A stretch of DNA of 64,000 bases from Brevundimonas sp. UBA4553 (GTDB lineage: Bacteria; Pseudomonadota; Alphaproteobacteria; Caulobacterales; Caulobacteraceae). How positions within the stretch are numbered: the first letter of the stretch is position 1; each line of letters begins with the position of its first letter. The notes beneath the pieces were generated by a model. The model saw only the letters and a list, made by a program, of their open reading frames with translations, did no database searches and was not told the DNA's origin. Below, in pieces: positions 6,965-15,012 of this stretch. The DNA lies in contig NZ_DGLD01000013.1 of assembly GCF_002387245.1 (NCBI RefSeq), positions 1 through 64,000 of the forward strand. The letters are read 5' to 3'. Made by a program: the position numbers and the translations under genes.

Positions 6965-8092
6965 GTGATCCGCTCCCTCGCCCTCACCGATTTCCGTTCC
7001 TATGCGGGCGCCAGCCTGCCGGTTTCCGGCGGGGCTGTGGTGCTGCATGGGCCGAACGGGGCGGGCAAGACCAATCTGCTGGAGGCGATCAGCCTGCTGA
7101 CCCCGGGCAAGGGCTTACGCGGAGCGACGGCGCAGGAGATGGGGCGGCGCGAGCCGGGCGAGGCCGTGGGGCGAGCCTGGGCGGTCATGGTCACCCTGGA
7201 TGAGGCGGGCGAAGAGGTGCGTCTGGGCACGGGGGTGCAGACGCCGGGGGCGGCCAGGCGCATCGTCCGCATCGACGGCGAGACGGCCCCGCCGGGACGG
7301 CTGCTGGACCATCTGCGCCCGGTCTGGGCCACGCCTGAGCAGGACCGGCTGTTTTCCGACGCGCGGGCGGGGCGCTTGCGGTTTTTCGACCGGCTGGTGT
7401 TTGCGGCCGATCCCGACCATGCGGCGACCGTCTCGACCTATGAAAAGGCCCTGCGCGAGCGGTTGCGGCTGCTGACCGACGGGGCGGAAGGTCGCCCTGC
7501 CGATCCCCTGTGGCTGGATGCGCTGGAGGCCCGGCTGTCCGAAGCCGGGGCGCGGGCCGCCCTGGCGCGGACGCGGGCGCTGGTCGCGCTTCAGGCGGGC
7601 ATCGACGCGCGCGACGATCGGCCCTTCCCCCAGGCCGATCTGGGTCTGACCGGCCCGGCCGAGGAAATGGCGGCGGCGGGGGCGGACGAGGCCGATGTCG
7701 TGGGAATGCTGGGCGAAGGCTTCGTTCGGGCGCGGGGGCGCGATGCGGCGGCCGGACGGTCGCTGTTCGGACCGCATCGTTCGGACCTGACCGCCATCCA
7801 CCGCGAAAAGAACCGGCCCGCCGCCGAGGGGTCCTCGGGCGAGCAGAAGGCTCTGGTGCTGAACCTGATCCTGGCCCAGGTCGGGCGTCTTGCTGGGCAG
7901 CGCGCCCAGCCCGTCTTGCTGCTGGACGAGGCTCCGGCTCATCTGGACGAGGCGCGCCGCGCCGCCCTGTTCGACGAGATCGAAGCCCTGGGATTGCAGG
8001 CCTTCATGACCGGCACCGAGCGCAGCCTGTTCGCCGCCCTGGAGGGCCGGGCGCATTTCGTGACGGTGGAGGGCGGCGGCCTGTCCGTCTGA
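6965..8092 (+). CDS. recF: DNA replication and repair protein RecF
   Basis: SMC-like ATPase of 375 residues that helps load RecA at gapped DNA. Walker A is GPNGAGKTN at residues 29-37, the ABC signature is SSGEQKALV and Walker B is VLLLDEAPAHLD. The N-terminal LTDFRSYAGASL matches the usual LxxFRNY motif. The start is GTG with AAGGAGG a few bases upstream. It follows dnaN by 29 bases, so the two are probably co-transcribed. Confidence 0.96.
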   Translation: MIRSLALTDFRSYAGASLPVSGGAVVLHGPNGAGKTNLLEAISLLTPGKGLRGATAQEMGRREPGEAVGRAWAVMVTLDEAGEEVRLGTGVQTPGAARRIVRIDGETAPPGRLLDHLRPVWATPEQDRLFSDARAGRLRFFDRLVFAADPDHAATVSTYEKALRERLRLLTDGAEGRPADPLWLDALEARLSEAGARAALARTRALVALQAGIDARDDRPFPQADLGLTGPAEEMAAAGADEADVVGMLGEGFVRARGRDAAAGRSLFGPHRSDLTAIHREKNRPAAEGSSGEQKALVLNLILAQVGRLAGQRAQPVLLLDEAPAHLDEARRAALFDEIEALGLQAFMTGTERSLFAALEGRAHFVTVEGGGLSV

Positions 8093-8226
8093 CCCTAAAG
8101 GCTCGCTTTTCCCGTCGAATTTCCTATATGTTGGCGGTGTCGGGGCGTGGTGATTTGCGACCTGACGCGGACGGCTGAGCGGCCGTCTTTTCCCTGTCCG
8201 TCCGCGGACCCTGAGCCGACGTTTTC

Positions 8227-10653
8227 ATGACCGACCAGACTGACGCCTCGCCGGAATACGGCGCTGATTCCATCAAGGTTCTCAAAGGCCTGGACGCGGT
8301 GCGCAAGCGCCCCGGCATGTATATCGGCGACACCGACGACGGCTCTGGCCTGCACCACATGGTCTATGAGGTGGTGGACAACGCCATCGACGAGGCCCTG
8401 GCCGGTCACGCCGATCTGGTGACGGTCACCCTGAACGAGGACGGCTCGGTCACCGTGACCGACAACGGGCGGGGCATCCCCACCGCCATCCACGCCGAGG
8501 AAGGCGTGTCCGCCGCCGAGGTCATCATGACCCAGCTGCACGCCGGCGGTAAGTTCGACCAGAACTCCTACAAGGTGTCCGGCGGTCTGCACGGCGTGGG
8601 CGTGTCCGTGGTCAACGCCCTGTCCGACTGGCTGGAGCTGGTCATCTATCGCGAGGGCAAGAAGCACAGCGTCCGCTTCGAGCGCGGCGAGACGGTGCGT
8701 GCGCTGGCGGTCATCGGCGACGCGCCCATGCGCGAGGACAAGGGCCGTCTGCTGACCGGCACCGAGGTCACCTTCTATCCGTCGGTCACGACCTTCAGCC
8801 ACATCGACTTCGACCTGAAGACGCTGGAGCACCGCCTGCGCGAGCTGGCCTTCCTGAACTCGGGCGTGGTCATCCAGCTGGCGGACCATCGCGGCGCCGA
8901 GCCGGTCGAGATCATGCTGCACTATGAGGGCGGCGTCGAAGCTTTCGTGCGCCACCTCGACAAGTCCAAGACCCCGATCCTCAAGGACGTCATCGTCATT
9001 CGCGGCCAGAAGGACGGCATCGAGCTGGATCTGGCCCTGTGGTGGAACGACAGCTACCACGAGACCATGCTGTGCTTCACCAACAACATCCCGCAGCGGG
9101 ATGGGGGCACCCACCTGTCGGCCTTCCGCGCCAGCCTGACCCGCGTCATGGGCAGCTATATCGAGAGCTCGGGCCTGGCCAAGAAGGAGAAGGTCGCGCC
9201 GACCGGCGAGGACGCCCGCGAAGGCCTGACCTGCGTCCTGTCGGTCAAGGTGCCGGACCCCAAGTTCAGCTCGCAAACCAAGGACAAGCTGGTCTCGTCC
9301 GAGGTGCGTCCGGCGGTGGAGAACCTCTGCTCCGAGGGGCTGTCGCAATGGTTCGAGGAACACCCGGTCGAAGCCAAGCTGATCGTGTCCAAGATCATCG
9401 AAGCCGCCTCGGCGCGTGAAGCCGCCCGCAAGGCGCGCGACCTGACCCGCCGCAAGTCGGCGCTGGAGATCTCGAGCCTGCCCGGCAAGCTGGCCGACTG
9501 TCAGGAACGCGATCCGGCCAAGTCCGAACTCTTCATCGTCGAGGGCGATTCCGCCGGCGGCTCGGCCAAGCAGGCGCGCAACCGCGAGAACCAGGCCGTC
9601 CTGCCCCTGCGCGGCAAGATCCTGAACGTCGAACGCGCGCGCTTTGACCGGATGCTGTCGTCGGAACTGATCGGCACCCTGATCCTGGCTCTGGGCACCG
9701 GCATCGGCCGCGACGATTTCAACGCCGACAAGCTGCGCTATCACAAGATCATCCTGATGGCCGACGCCGACGTCGACGGCGCCCACATCCGCACCCTGCT
9801 GCTGACCTTCTTCTATCGTCAGATGCCGGAGCTGATCGAACGCGGCCACGTCTACATCGCCCAGCCGCCGCTCTATAAGGTGTCGAAGGGCAAGCAGCAT
9901 CGCTACGTCAAGGATCAGGCGGAGATGGACGCCTACCTGATCGAGGAAGGCTGCGCCGACGCCGAGCTGGACCTGTTCAACGGCGAGCGCCGCATGGGTC
10001 TGGACCTGCAGGCCCTGGTGCGTGAGGCCAAGGCCTTCAAGGCCCTGGTCGATCGTCTGGCCGCTCGCGCCCCGGCCTTCGCCATCGAGCAAAGCGCCCT
10101 CGCCGGCCTGTTCACCGAGAGCGGCGAACTGGAGGCGCGCGCCGCCGCTGCGGCCGACCGCCTGAACCTCTATGCCGAGGAAGGCGACGGCCCCTGGTCC
10201 GGCGATCGCGCCGAGCAGGGCGGGGTGGTGTTCAGCCGCATCCGTCGCGCCGTCAGCGAAACCATTGTTCTGGACGAACAACTGGGCCGCTCGCTGGACG
10301 CCCGTCGTCTGGCCGAACGCGCCGCTGTCTTCGAGGGCCTGTTCGACCAGCCGGGCGTCTATCGCCGCAAAGACAAGTCGACGACGATCCGCGGACCCCT
10401 GGACCTGCTGAACGCCGTGCTGGACGCCGGCAAGAAGGGCATGGCCATCCAGCGCTACAAGGGCCTGGGCGAGATGAACCCCGAGCAGCTGTGGGAGACG
10501 ACGCTGGACGTCAACGCCCGCACCCTGCTGCAGGTCAAGGTCGAGCATGGCGACGACGCCGACGACCTGTTCGCCAAGCTGATGGGGGATGTGGTGGAAC
10601 CCCGCCGCGAGTTCATCCAGGACAACGCCCTGGACGCCGCCGTCGACGTCTGA
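8227..10653 (+). CDS. gyrB: DNA gyrase subunit B
   Basis: ATPase subunit of the A2B2 topoisomerase that introduces negative supercoils. It is 808 residues. The GHKL ATPase domain shows EVVDNAIDEALAG and GGLHGVGVSVVNALS. The transducer domain follows, then the TOPRIM domain with EGDSAGGSAKQ and DADVDGAHIRTLLL, and the C-terminal RYKGLGEMNPEQLWETT. Length and domain order are those of a normal Gram-negative GyrB. It is the last gene of the dnaA block and has a 134-base upstream gap that can hold its own promoter. Confidence 0.98.
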   Translation: MTDQTDASPEYGADSIKVLKGLDAVRKRPGMYIGDTDDGSGLHHMVYEVVDNAIDEALAGHADLVTVTLNEDGSVTVTDNGRGIPTAIHAEEGVSAAEVIMTQLHAGGKFDQNSYKVSGGLHGVGVSVVNALSDWLELVIYREGKKHSVRFERGETVRALAVIGDAPMREDKGRLLTGTEVTFYPSVTTFSHIDFDLKTLEHRLRELAFLNSGVVIQLADHRGAEPVEIMLHYEGGVEAFVRHLDKSKTPILKDVIVIRGQKDGIELDLALWWNDSYHETMLCFTNNIPQRDGGTHLSAFRASLTRVMGSYIESSGLAKKEKVAPTGEDAREGLTCVLSVKVPDPKFSSQTKDKLVSSEVRPAVENLCSEGLSQWFEEHPVEAKLIVSKIIEAASAREAARKARDLTRRKSALEISSLPGKLADCQERDPAKSELFIVEGDSAGGSAKQARNRENQAVLPLRGKILNVERARFDRMLSSELIGTLILALGTGIGRDDFNADKLRYHKIILMADADVDGAHIRTLLLTFFYRQMPELIERGHVYIAQPPLYKVSKGKQHRYVKDQAEMDAYLIEEGCADAELDLFNGERRMGLDLQALVREAKAFKALVDRLAARAPAFAIEQSALAGLFTESGELEARAAAAADRLNLYAEEGDGPWSGDRAEQGGVVFSRIRRAVSETIVLDEQLGRSLDARRLAERAAVFEGLFDQPGVYRRKDKSTTIRGPLDLLNAVLDAGKKGMAIQRYKGLGEMNPEQLWETTLDVNARTLLQVKVEHGDDADDLFAKLMGDVVEPRREFIQDNALDAAVDV

Positions 10654-10800
10654 CCGGGCGCTGGGTCTTGGTCCTTTGATCGGGCGGATTGTGGCTCGAT
10701 CATGACTTTTTCGTGTTCTGCTTGCGGCGTCTTGACGCACGGCAAGCTTGGCCGCATCCCTACCGATGTTCGGCGAAGCTTGTAGCGGGCGGAGGAAGTC

Positions 10801-11271
10801 GTGAAAGATCTGATCCTGGCGGGCGCGGTCGTTTTGGCCGTCTCGCCCATCTGTTCAGGGGCGCTGGCGCAGGACCCCGCCAAGACCGCCACCTATGGCG
10901 AGATCGTGCTGAGGGCTGGGTTCACCCCGGACCCCTATCGCGTATCGGTGACCGCCGGGGGCGCGATTGACGCCTATGTGGACACGCCCCTGCCGGCGGT
11001 CTGCGTCGGCAATGTCGCGGACGCCCCGGATTTCGAGGTGACCTATGAGGCGGGGCGGTTGCCGCTGGTGTTCCGCACCCTGTCGTCGGTGGACACGACC
11101 CTGATCGTCAACGGACCGGACGGCGGCTGGTCCTGCGACGACGACAGCTATGGCGACGGCGACGCCCAGGTGCGGTTCGACAAGCCGCGCACCGGCACCT
11201 ACGACGTCTGGATCGGCACCTTCGGCGGAGGGACGGCCAGCGCCACCCTGCTGATCACCGAGACGCCCTAG
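10801..11271 (+). CDS. Secreted protein of unknown function
   Basis: A 156-residue protein. The first 23 residues form a signal peptide (MKDLILAGAVVLAV then a cleavage site after ALA). The mature part is rich in Thr, Gly and Asp, with two Cys that may pair, and contains NGPDGGWSCDDDSYGDGD and GTYDVWIGTFGGG. That pattern resembles beta-sandwich pre-peptidase C-terminal-type modules of secreted proteins. The start is GTG with GGAGGAA 3-9 bases upstream. It stands alone between gyrB and the convergent ptsH gene. Function not recognised. Confidence 0.8.
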   Translation: MKDLILAGAVVLAVSPICSGALAQDPAKTATYGEIVLRAGFTPDPYRVSVTAGGAIDAYVDTPLPAVCVGNVADAPDFEVTYEAGRLPLVFRTLSSVDTTLIVNGPDGGWSCDDDSYGDGDAQVRFDKPRTGTYDVWIGTFGGGTASATLLITETP

Positions 11272-11275
11272 ACGC

Positions 11276-11569
11276 CTACTGGTCCTCGTCGAACTTGCGG
11301 GCGACCAGGTCGCTGAGGGCTTCGATGGCCTCGGCGGCGTCGGGGCCATCGGCCTCGATGTCGACGCCGCAGCCGATCCCCGCGCCCAGCATCAGCAGGC
11401 CCATGATCGAACGCGCGTCCACGGTCACGCCGTCGCGGGTGACGCGGATCTCGGACTCGAAGCTGGAGGCCAGCTTGACGAACTTGGCCGAGGCCCGCGC
11501 GTGCAGGCCGCGCTGGTTGCAGATGCCGACGGTGACCTGGATCGGTCCCTGAACGGGGGCGTCGGTCAT
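11276..11569 (-). CDS. ptsH: HPr-family phosphocarrier protein
   Basis: A 97-residue small phosphocarrier that takes phosphate from EI and passes it to EIIA. The active-site motif NQRGLHARAS puts the phosphorylatable His at residue 23. The regulatory serine motif RSIMGLLML (Ser54) is also present and would be the target of the HPr kinase encoded two genes upstream. The ATG overlaps the stop of the EIIA gene by 4 bases. The likely EI partner is PtsP at 49576-51843. No sugar permease is nearby, so the role is probably regulatory. Confidence 0.95.
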   Translation of the reverse strand: MTDAPVQGPIQVTVGICNQRGLHARASAKFVKLASSFESEIRVTRDGVTVDARSIMGLLMLGAGIGCGVDIEADGPDAAEAIEALSDLVARKFDEDQ

Positions 11570-11970
11570 TTCTCGCCCGCCAGAACCCAGGACGCCACCG
11601 AGATGTATTTGCGTCCTGCATCCTGGGCGTGGGCCACACAGGTCTCCAGGCTCTCGCGCCCGCGCACGCTGGCCAGCTTGATCAGCATGGGCAGGTTCAG
11701 GCCGGCGATGACCTCGGCATGGGTCTGTTCCATCACCGAAATCGCCAGGTTGGAGGGGGTGCCGCCGAACATGTCGGTCAGCAGGATCACGCCGTCGCCG
11801 TCGTTCACGGCGGCGGCCGCGTCGACGATGTCGCGGCGACGCCGCTCCATGTCGTCTTCGGGGCCGATGCAGATCGCGGCCACGCCCCTTTGAGGGCCGA
11901 CCACGTGCTCCATCGCCGCCAGGAATTCGGAGGCCAGGCCCCCGTGGGTGACGATCACCAGCCCGATCAT
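11566..11970 (-). CDS. PTS EIIA component, mannose family
   Basis: A 134-residue EIIA-Man-type phosphoacceptor. The N-terminus MIGLVIVTHGGLA carries the active His9, and the signature LLTDMFGGTPSN is present. It receives phosphate from HPr. No EIIB or EIIC partner is visible, which is the usual state in alphaproteobacteria, where the protein is thought to be regulatory. ATG 11970 is chosen over an in-frame upstream ATG at 12066 because the fold begins MIxLVIVTH. It is in the same minus-strand unit as hprK and ptsH. Confidence 0.93.
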   Translation of the reverse strand: MIGLVIVTHGGLASEFLAAMEHVVGPQRGVAAICIGPEDDMERRRRDIVDAAAAVNDGDGVILLTDMFGGTPSNLAISVMEQTHAEVIAGLNLPMLIKLASVRGRESLETCVAHAQDAGRKYISVASWVLAGEK

Positions 11971-12078
11971 GAAGGCTTCACCAAGACAATACGCCCCGCG
12001 CTTCTGCTCCCAGCGGACGCCCTTGGGACGACCAGACTGATCTGCAAGCCGGCCTTCATAGGCCAATCGCGCGCCGGT

Positions 12079-12510
12079 TCAAAGAGCGGCGAACGCAGTT
12101 GCGACCACCTGACCCGCAGAGGCCGGGCGGGGGTCGAGGCGCAGGCGGGGAATCGCGACCCCCTCCCAGGTCCAGGTCGCGGCTTCCGGCAGGCGTTCGA
12201 CGGCGTCATGCGTGCATTGAACGGCCAGGACGATCCGGGCCATCGATTGCTGCGGAACGCGGACGATGCCCAGGCCGCGCACCTCTATCCGCCCCGCGAT
12301 GGTGGGCGGCGCCGCGCCGTAGAGCGCGCCGTTCGACACCCAAATATGGGTCCAGTCGTCGGCGACCAGGCGCCACCCCTCGGCGATCAGCCGCAGGGCC
12401 AGATCGCTCTTGCCGGCGCCCGAAGGCCCCTGGATCAGGACGCCGCGCCAGCCGGCGGGCGTGTGGCGGGCCACGGCGGTCGCATGGAGGGGCTGCAGGG
12501 AAGGGCTCAC
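12079..12510 (-). CDS. hprK: HPr kinase/phosphorylase, short alphaproteobacterial form
   Basis: A 143-residue protein, matching only the C-terminal catalytic half of Firmicutes HprK. Walker A is GPSGAGKS at 28-35, followed by LVADD and the GRIEVRGLGIVRV signature. It phosphorylates or dephosphorylates the serine of HPr. The missing N-terminal domain is normal for alphaproteobacteria and is not a truncation here. The start is GTG and overlaps the chvG stop by 4 bases. The order chvI-chvG-hprK-EIIA-HPr links the envelope-stress two-component system with the phosphotransfer chain. Confidence 0.93.
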   Translation of the reverse strand: MSPSLQPLHATAVARHTPAGWRGVLIQGPSGAGKSDLALRLIAEGWRLVADDWTHIWVSNGALYGAAPPTIAGRIEVRGLGIVRVPQQSMARIVLAVQCTHDAVERLPEAATWTWEGVAIPRLRLDPRPASAGQVVATAFAAL

Positions 12511-14117
12511 GGGCGTCGTCCAGCCAGGGGCAGAAGGACTTCGAAACGGGCGCCGACGACGTCGCCGGCCTCATCCACACGGTTCTCGGCATGGACCCGT
12601 CCGCCGTGGGCGTCGATGATCTGACGCACGATCGACAGACCCAGGCCCGAGTTGGCCCCGAAGGCCGTGCCCTTGGGCCGGGAGGTGTAGAAGCGCTCGA
12701 ACACCGTCTCGAGGTTGTCCGCCGGAATGCCGGGGCCGTCGTCCTCGACCCGGATACGCAGCGGCAGATCGGCGCGGCTGTCGTCGCGCTCCAGCCGGAC
12801 GCGGACCTCGCCGTCGGGCGGACTGAACGAGCGGGCGTTGTCGATCAGGTTGCGGAACACCTGGCCCAGAGGAATGTCGCGACCCAGGACGCGCGCGGCC
12901 TCCGCCGTCGAGGCGAAACGGACCACCGCCTCGCCCGGCTTCTGACTGCCGTCGTAGACCGCGACGATGTCGCCCAGCAGTTCGTTCAGGTCGATCAGGC
13001 GCGGCCGGTCGCGCGACAACTCGGCGTCCAGGCGCGAGGCGTTGGAGATGTCGGTGATCAACCGGTCGAGACGCCGCACGTCCTGCTGCAACAGGTTGGT
13101 CAGGCGCGCCCTCTGCTCATCGGTCTTGACCAGGGGCAGGGTCTCCAGCGCCGAGCGGATGGAGGTCAGCGGGTTCTTGATCTCGTGGCTGACGTCGGCG
13201 GCGAAGCGCTCGATGGCGTCCATCCGCGTCGACAGGGTGTCGGTCATCGACTCCAGGGCGCGGGCCAGGTCGCCGATCTCGTCCTTGCGGTCCTCGAGGT
13301 CGGGTAGAGAGATGGCGCGGGCGCGTTGCAGGCGCACCTGATCCGCCGCCGCCGACAGTCGCATGACCGGGCGAGCCACGAACATGTGCAGCACCAGGGC
13401 CGACAGCAGGTTCACGGCCAGGGCGACCAGGGCGAAGGGCGTCAGGGCCCGGCGCTGGGCGGCCAGGGTCTCGTCGACGTCGCCGGCCTCCAGCGTCAAC
13501 ACGCCGAGCACCTGCTGGACGTGGCGGACGGGCAGGGAGACGGAAACGACGCGGTCGCCGTCCTCGTTGCGGCGGATGTCGGCCTGGGGGACGCCCTGGA
13601 GGGCGCGCTCGACCTCGGCGGACAACTCGGCGTTGGCCCGGCTCAGCCGCATCTCTTCGCGCGGCGTCGGCTCGTCGGAGGCGACCGGCGTGCCAGCGGG
13701 CCGGGCCGGCGGCAGGCCTTCGCCGGGGATGGCGTCGGTGACGGCGTAGCTGTCCGAGACCAGCAGGCCGTCCTGATCGTAGAGGCGCGCCCGCTGGCCG
13801 GCGGGGATGAAGTTGTCGCGCAGCCACAGGCCCGCCGGTCCGGGCTCCAGCATGGGATAGGGCTCGCCGCGCGTGATGCCCAGCTCGCCCAGCACGTTGG
13901 CCAGAAGTTCGGCCTGGACCGACAGGGATTCCTGACGCGCCTCGATCAGGCCGCGCTTCCATTCGTTCAGGGCCAGGGCGCCGCCGAACAGGATCAGCAG
14001 GCTGAGCAGGTTGAGAGCCAGGATGAAGCCGCCGAGGCGCGATCCGCCGAAGCGGAATCGGCGCTGCGGCCGGCTGTCCTCGATCTCAGCTTTCGCGGTA
14101 GCGGTAACCGACGCCAT
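12507..14117 (-). CDS. chvG: Sensor histidine kinase ChvG (ExoS type)
   Basis: A 536-residue inner-membrane sensor kinase of the ChvG-ChvI envelope-stress system. Membrane segments lie near residues 29-50 and 226-247, enclosing a periplasmic sensor of about 175 residues. A HAMP linker follows, then the H box ADVSHEIKNPLTS with phospho-acceptor His311, and an ATPase domain with DDGPGIP and GLGLSI. ATG 14117 lies inside the end of chvI (31-base overlap); longer in-frame readings would run deep into chvI. In relatives this system responds to acid, osmotic and cell-wall stress. Confidence 0.93.
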   Translation of the reverse strand: MASVTATAKAEIEDSRPQRRFRFGGSRLGGFILALNLLSLLILFGGALALNEWKRGLIEARQESLSVQAELLANVLGELGITRGEPYPMLEPGPAGLWLRDNFIPAGQRARLYDQDGLLVSDSYAVTDAIPGEGLPPARPAGTPVASDEPTPREEMRLSRANAELSAEVERALQGVPQADIRRNEDGDRVVSVSLPVRHVQQVLGVLTLEAGDVDETLAAQRRALTPFALVALAVNLLSALVLHMFVARPVMRLSAAADQVRLQRARAISLPDLEDRKDEIGDLARALESMTDTLSTRMDAIERFAADVSHEIKNPLTSIRSALETLPLVKTDEQRARLTNLLQQDVRRLDRLITDISNASRLDAELSRDRPRLIDLNELLGDIVAVYDGSQKPGEAVVRFASTAEAARVLGRDIPLGQVFRNLIDNARSFSPPDGEVRVRLERDDSRADLPLRIRVEDDGPGIPADNLETVFERFYTSRPKGTAFGANSGLGLSIVRQIIDAHGGRVHAENRVDEAGDVVGARFEVLLPLAGRRP

Positions 14118-14790
14118 ACAGGGTCTCGATCGCGTCGAACTCGGGATCGACCACCCGGAACTTCTTTCGCATCCGTTTGACGTGGCTGTCGATGGTGCGG
14201 TCGTCGACATAGACCTGATCGTCGTAGGCGGCGTCCATCAGGCTGTCGCGGCTCTTCACGAAGCCGGGGCGTTGGGCCAGGGCCTGAAGCAGCAGGAACT
14301 CGGTGACGGTCAGCTTGACCGGCTTGCCTTCCCAGGTGCTCTCGTGGCGGGCGGGGTCCATCGACAGCTTGCCGCGCTTGATGGCCTTACCGGCGGCTTC
14401 CGCCGCGGTCTCGACCTCGCCGCCGTCCGCGCCCGTGCGGCGGAGCAGGGCCTTGACGCGTTCGATCAGCAGGCGCTGGCTGAAGGGCTTGTGGATGTAG
14501 TCGTCGGCGCCGAGGTTGAAGCCGAGGATCTCGTCGATCTCCTCGTCCTTGGACGTCAGCATGATGACCGGAATCTGCGAGGTCTGACGCAGGCGGCGCA
14601 GCACCTCCATGCCGTCCATGCGCGGCATCTTCACGTCCAGGATGGCCAGGTCCGGCGGCGTCGTCTCGAGCGCTTCCAGGCCCGAGGCGCCGTCGTGATA
14701 GGCCGTGACCTTGTGGCCGTGGCTTTCGAGGGCCAGGGACACGGAGGCGACGATGTTCTCGTCGTCGTCGACCAGAGTGATGTTGGCCAA
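14086..14790 (-). CDS. chvI: Response regulator ChvI
   Basis: OmpR-family regulator of 234 residues. The receiver domain has the acidic pair VDDDEN and phospho-acceptor Asp52 in AILDVKMP. The winged-helix output domain ends with VDDRTIDSHVKRMRKKF and ETLYGVGYRYRE, typical of ChvI. I choose a TTG start at 14790 because AGGAGAA lies about 7 bases upstream and the protein then begins MANITLVDDD, as in the family. A longer TTG reading from 14853 lacks a comparable ribosome site. It is the first gene of the chvI-chvG-hprK-EIIA-ptsH unit. Confidence 0.95.
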   Translation of the reverse strand: MANITLVDDDENIVASVSLALESHGHKVTAYHDGASGLEALETTPPDLAILDVKMPRMDGMEVLRRLRQTSQIPVIMLTSKDEEIDEILGFNLGADDYIHKPFSQRLLIERVKALLRRTGADGGEVETAAEAAGKAIKRGKLSMDPARHESTWEGKPVKLTVTEFLLLQALAQRPGFVKSRDSLMDAAYDDQVYVDDRTIDSHVKRMRKKFRVVDPEFDAIETLYGVGYRYRES

Positions 14791-15012
14791 GGGCTTCTCC
14801 TGAGTGCGGGCGGCGGCGGTCGTTCGATCATCCGTCGCGGGTCGATTGCTCAACGCGCGACAAGCGTAACCGTTCTATTCCATCGTGGTGACATTACGGC
14901 CACAGCAGATGGTTCGCCAGAGCCTGTCTTTCAACCTTGGCCGTGAAAAGGCGAAACCTCGCCTTAAAGCCTCCGGGCGCAGGGTGGCGGGCTGATACGC
15001 GCGAAAGACGCC

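Noticed and set aside
8095..10740. An 881-codon minus-strand frame opposite gyrB
   Set aside because: GyrB motifs are complete on the + strand; the opposite frame shows no family signature.
13117..13962. Arg/Gly/Pro-rich minus-strand frame inside chvG
   Set aside because: It is an alternative-frame shadow of chvG, whose domains are complete in another frame.
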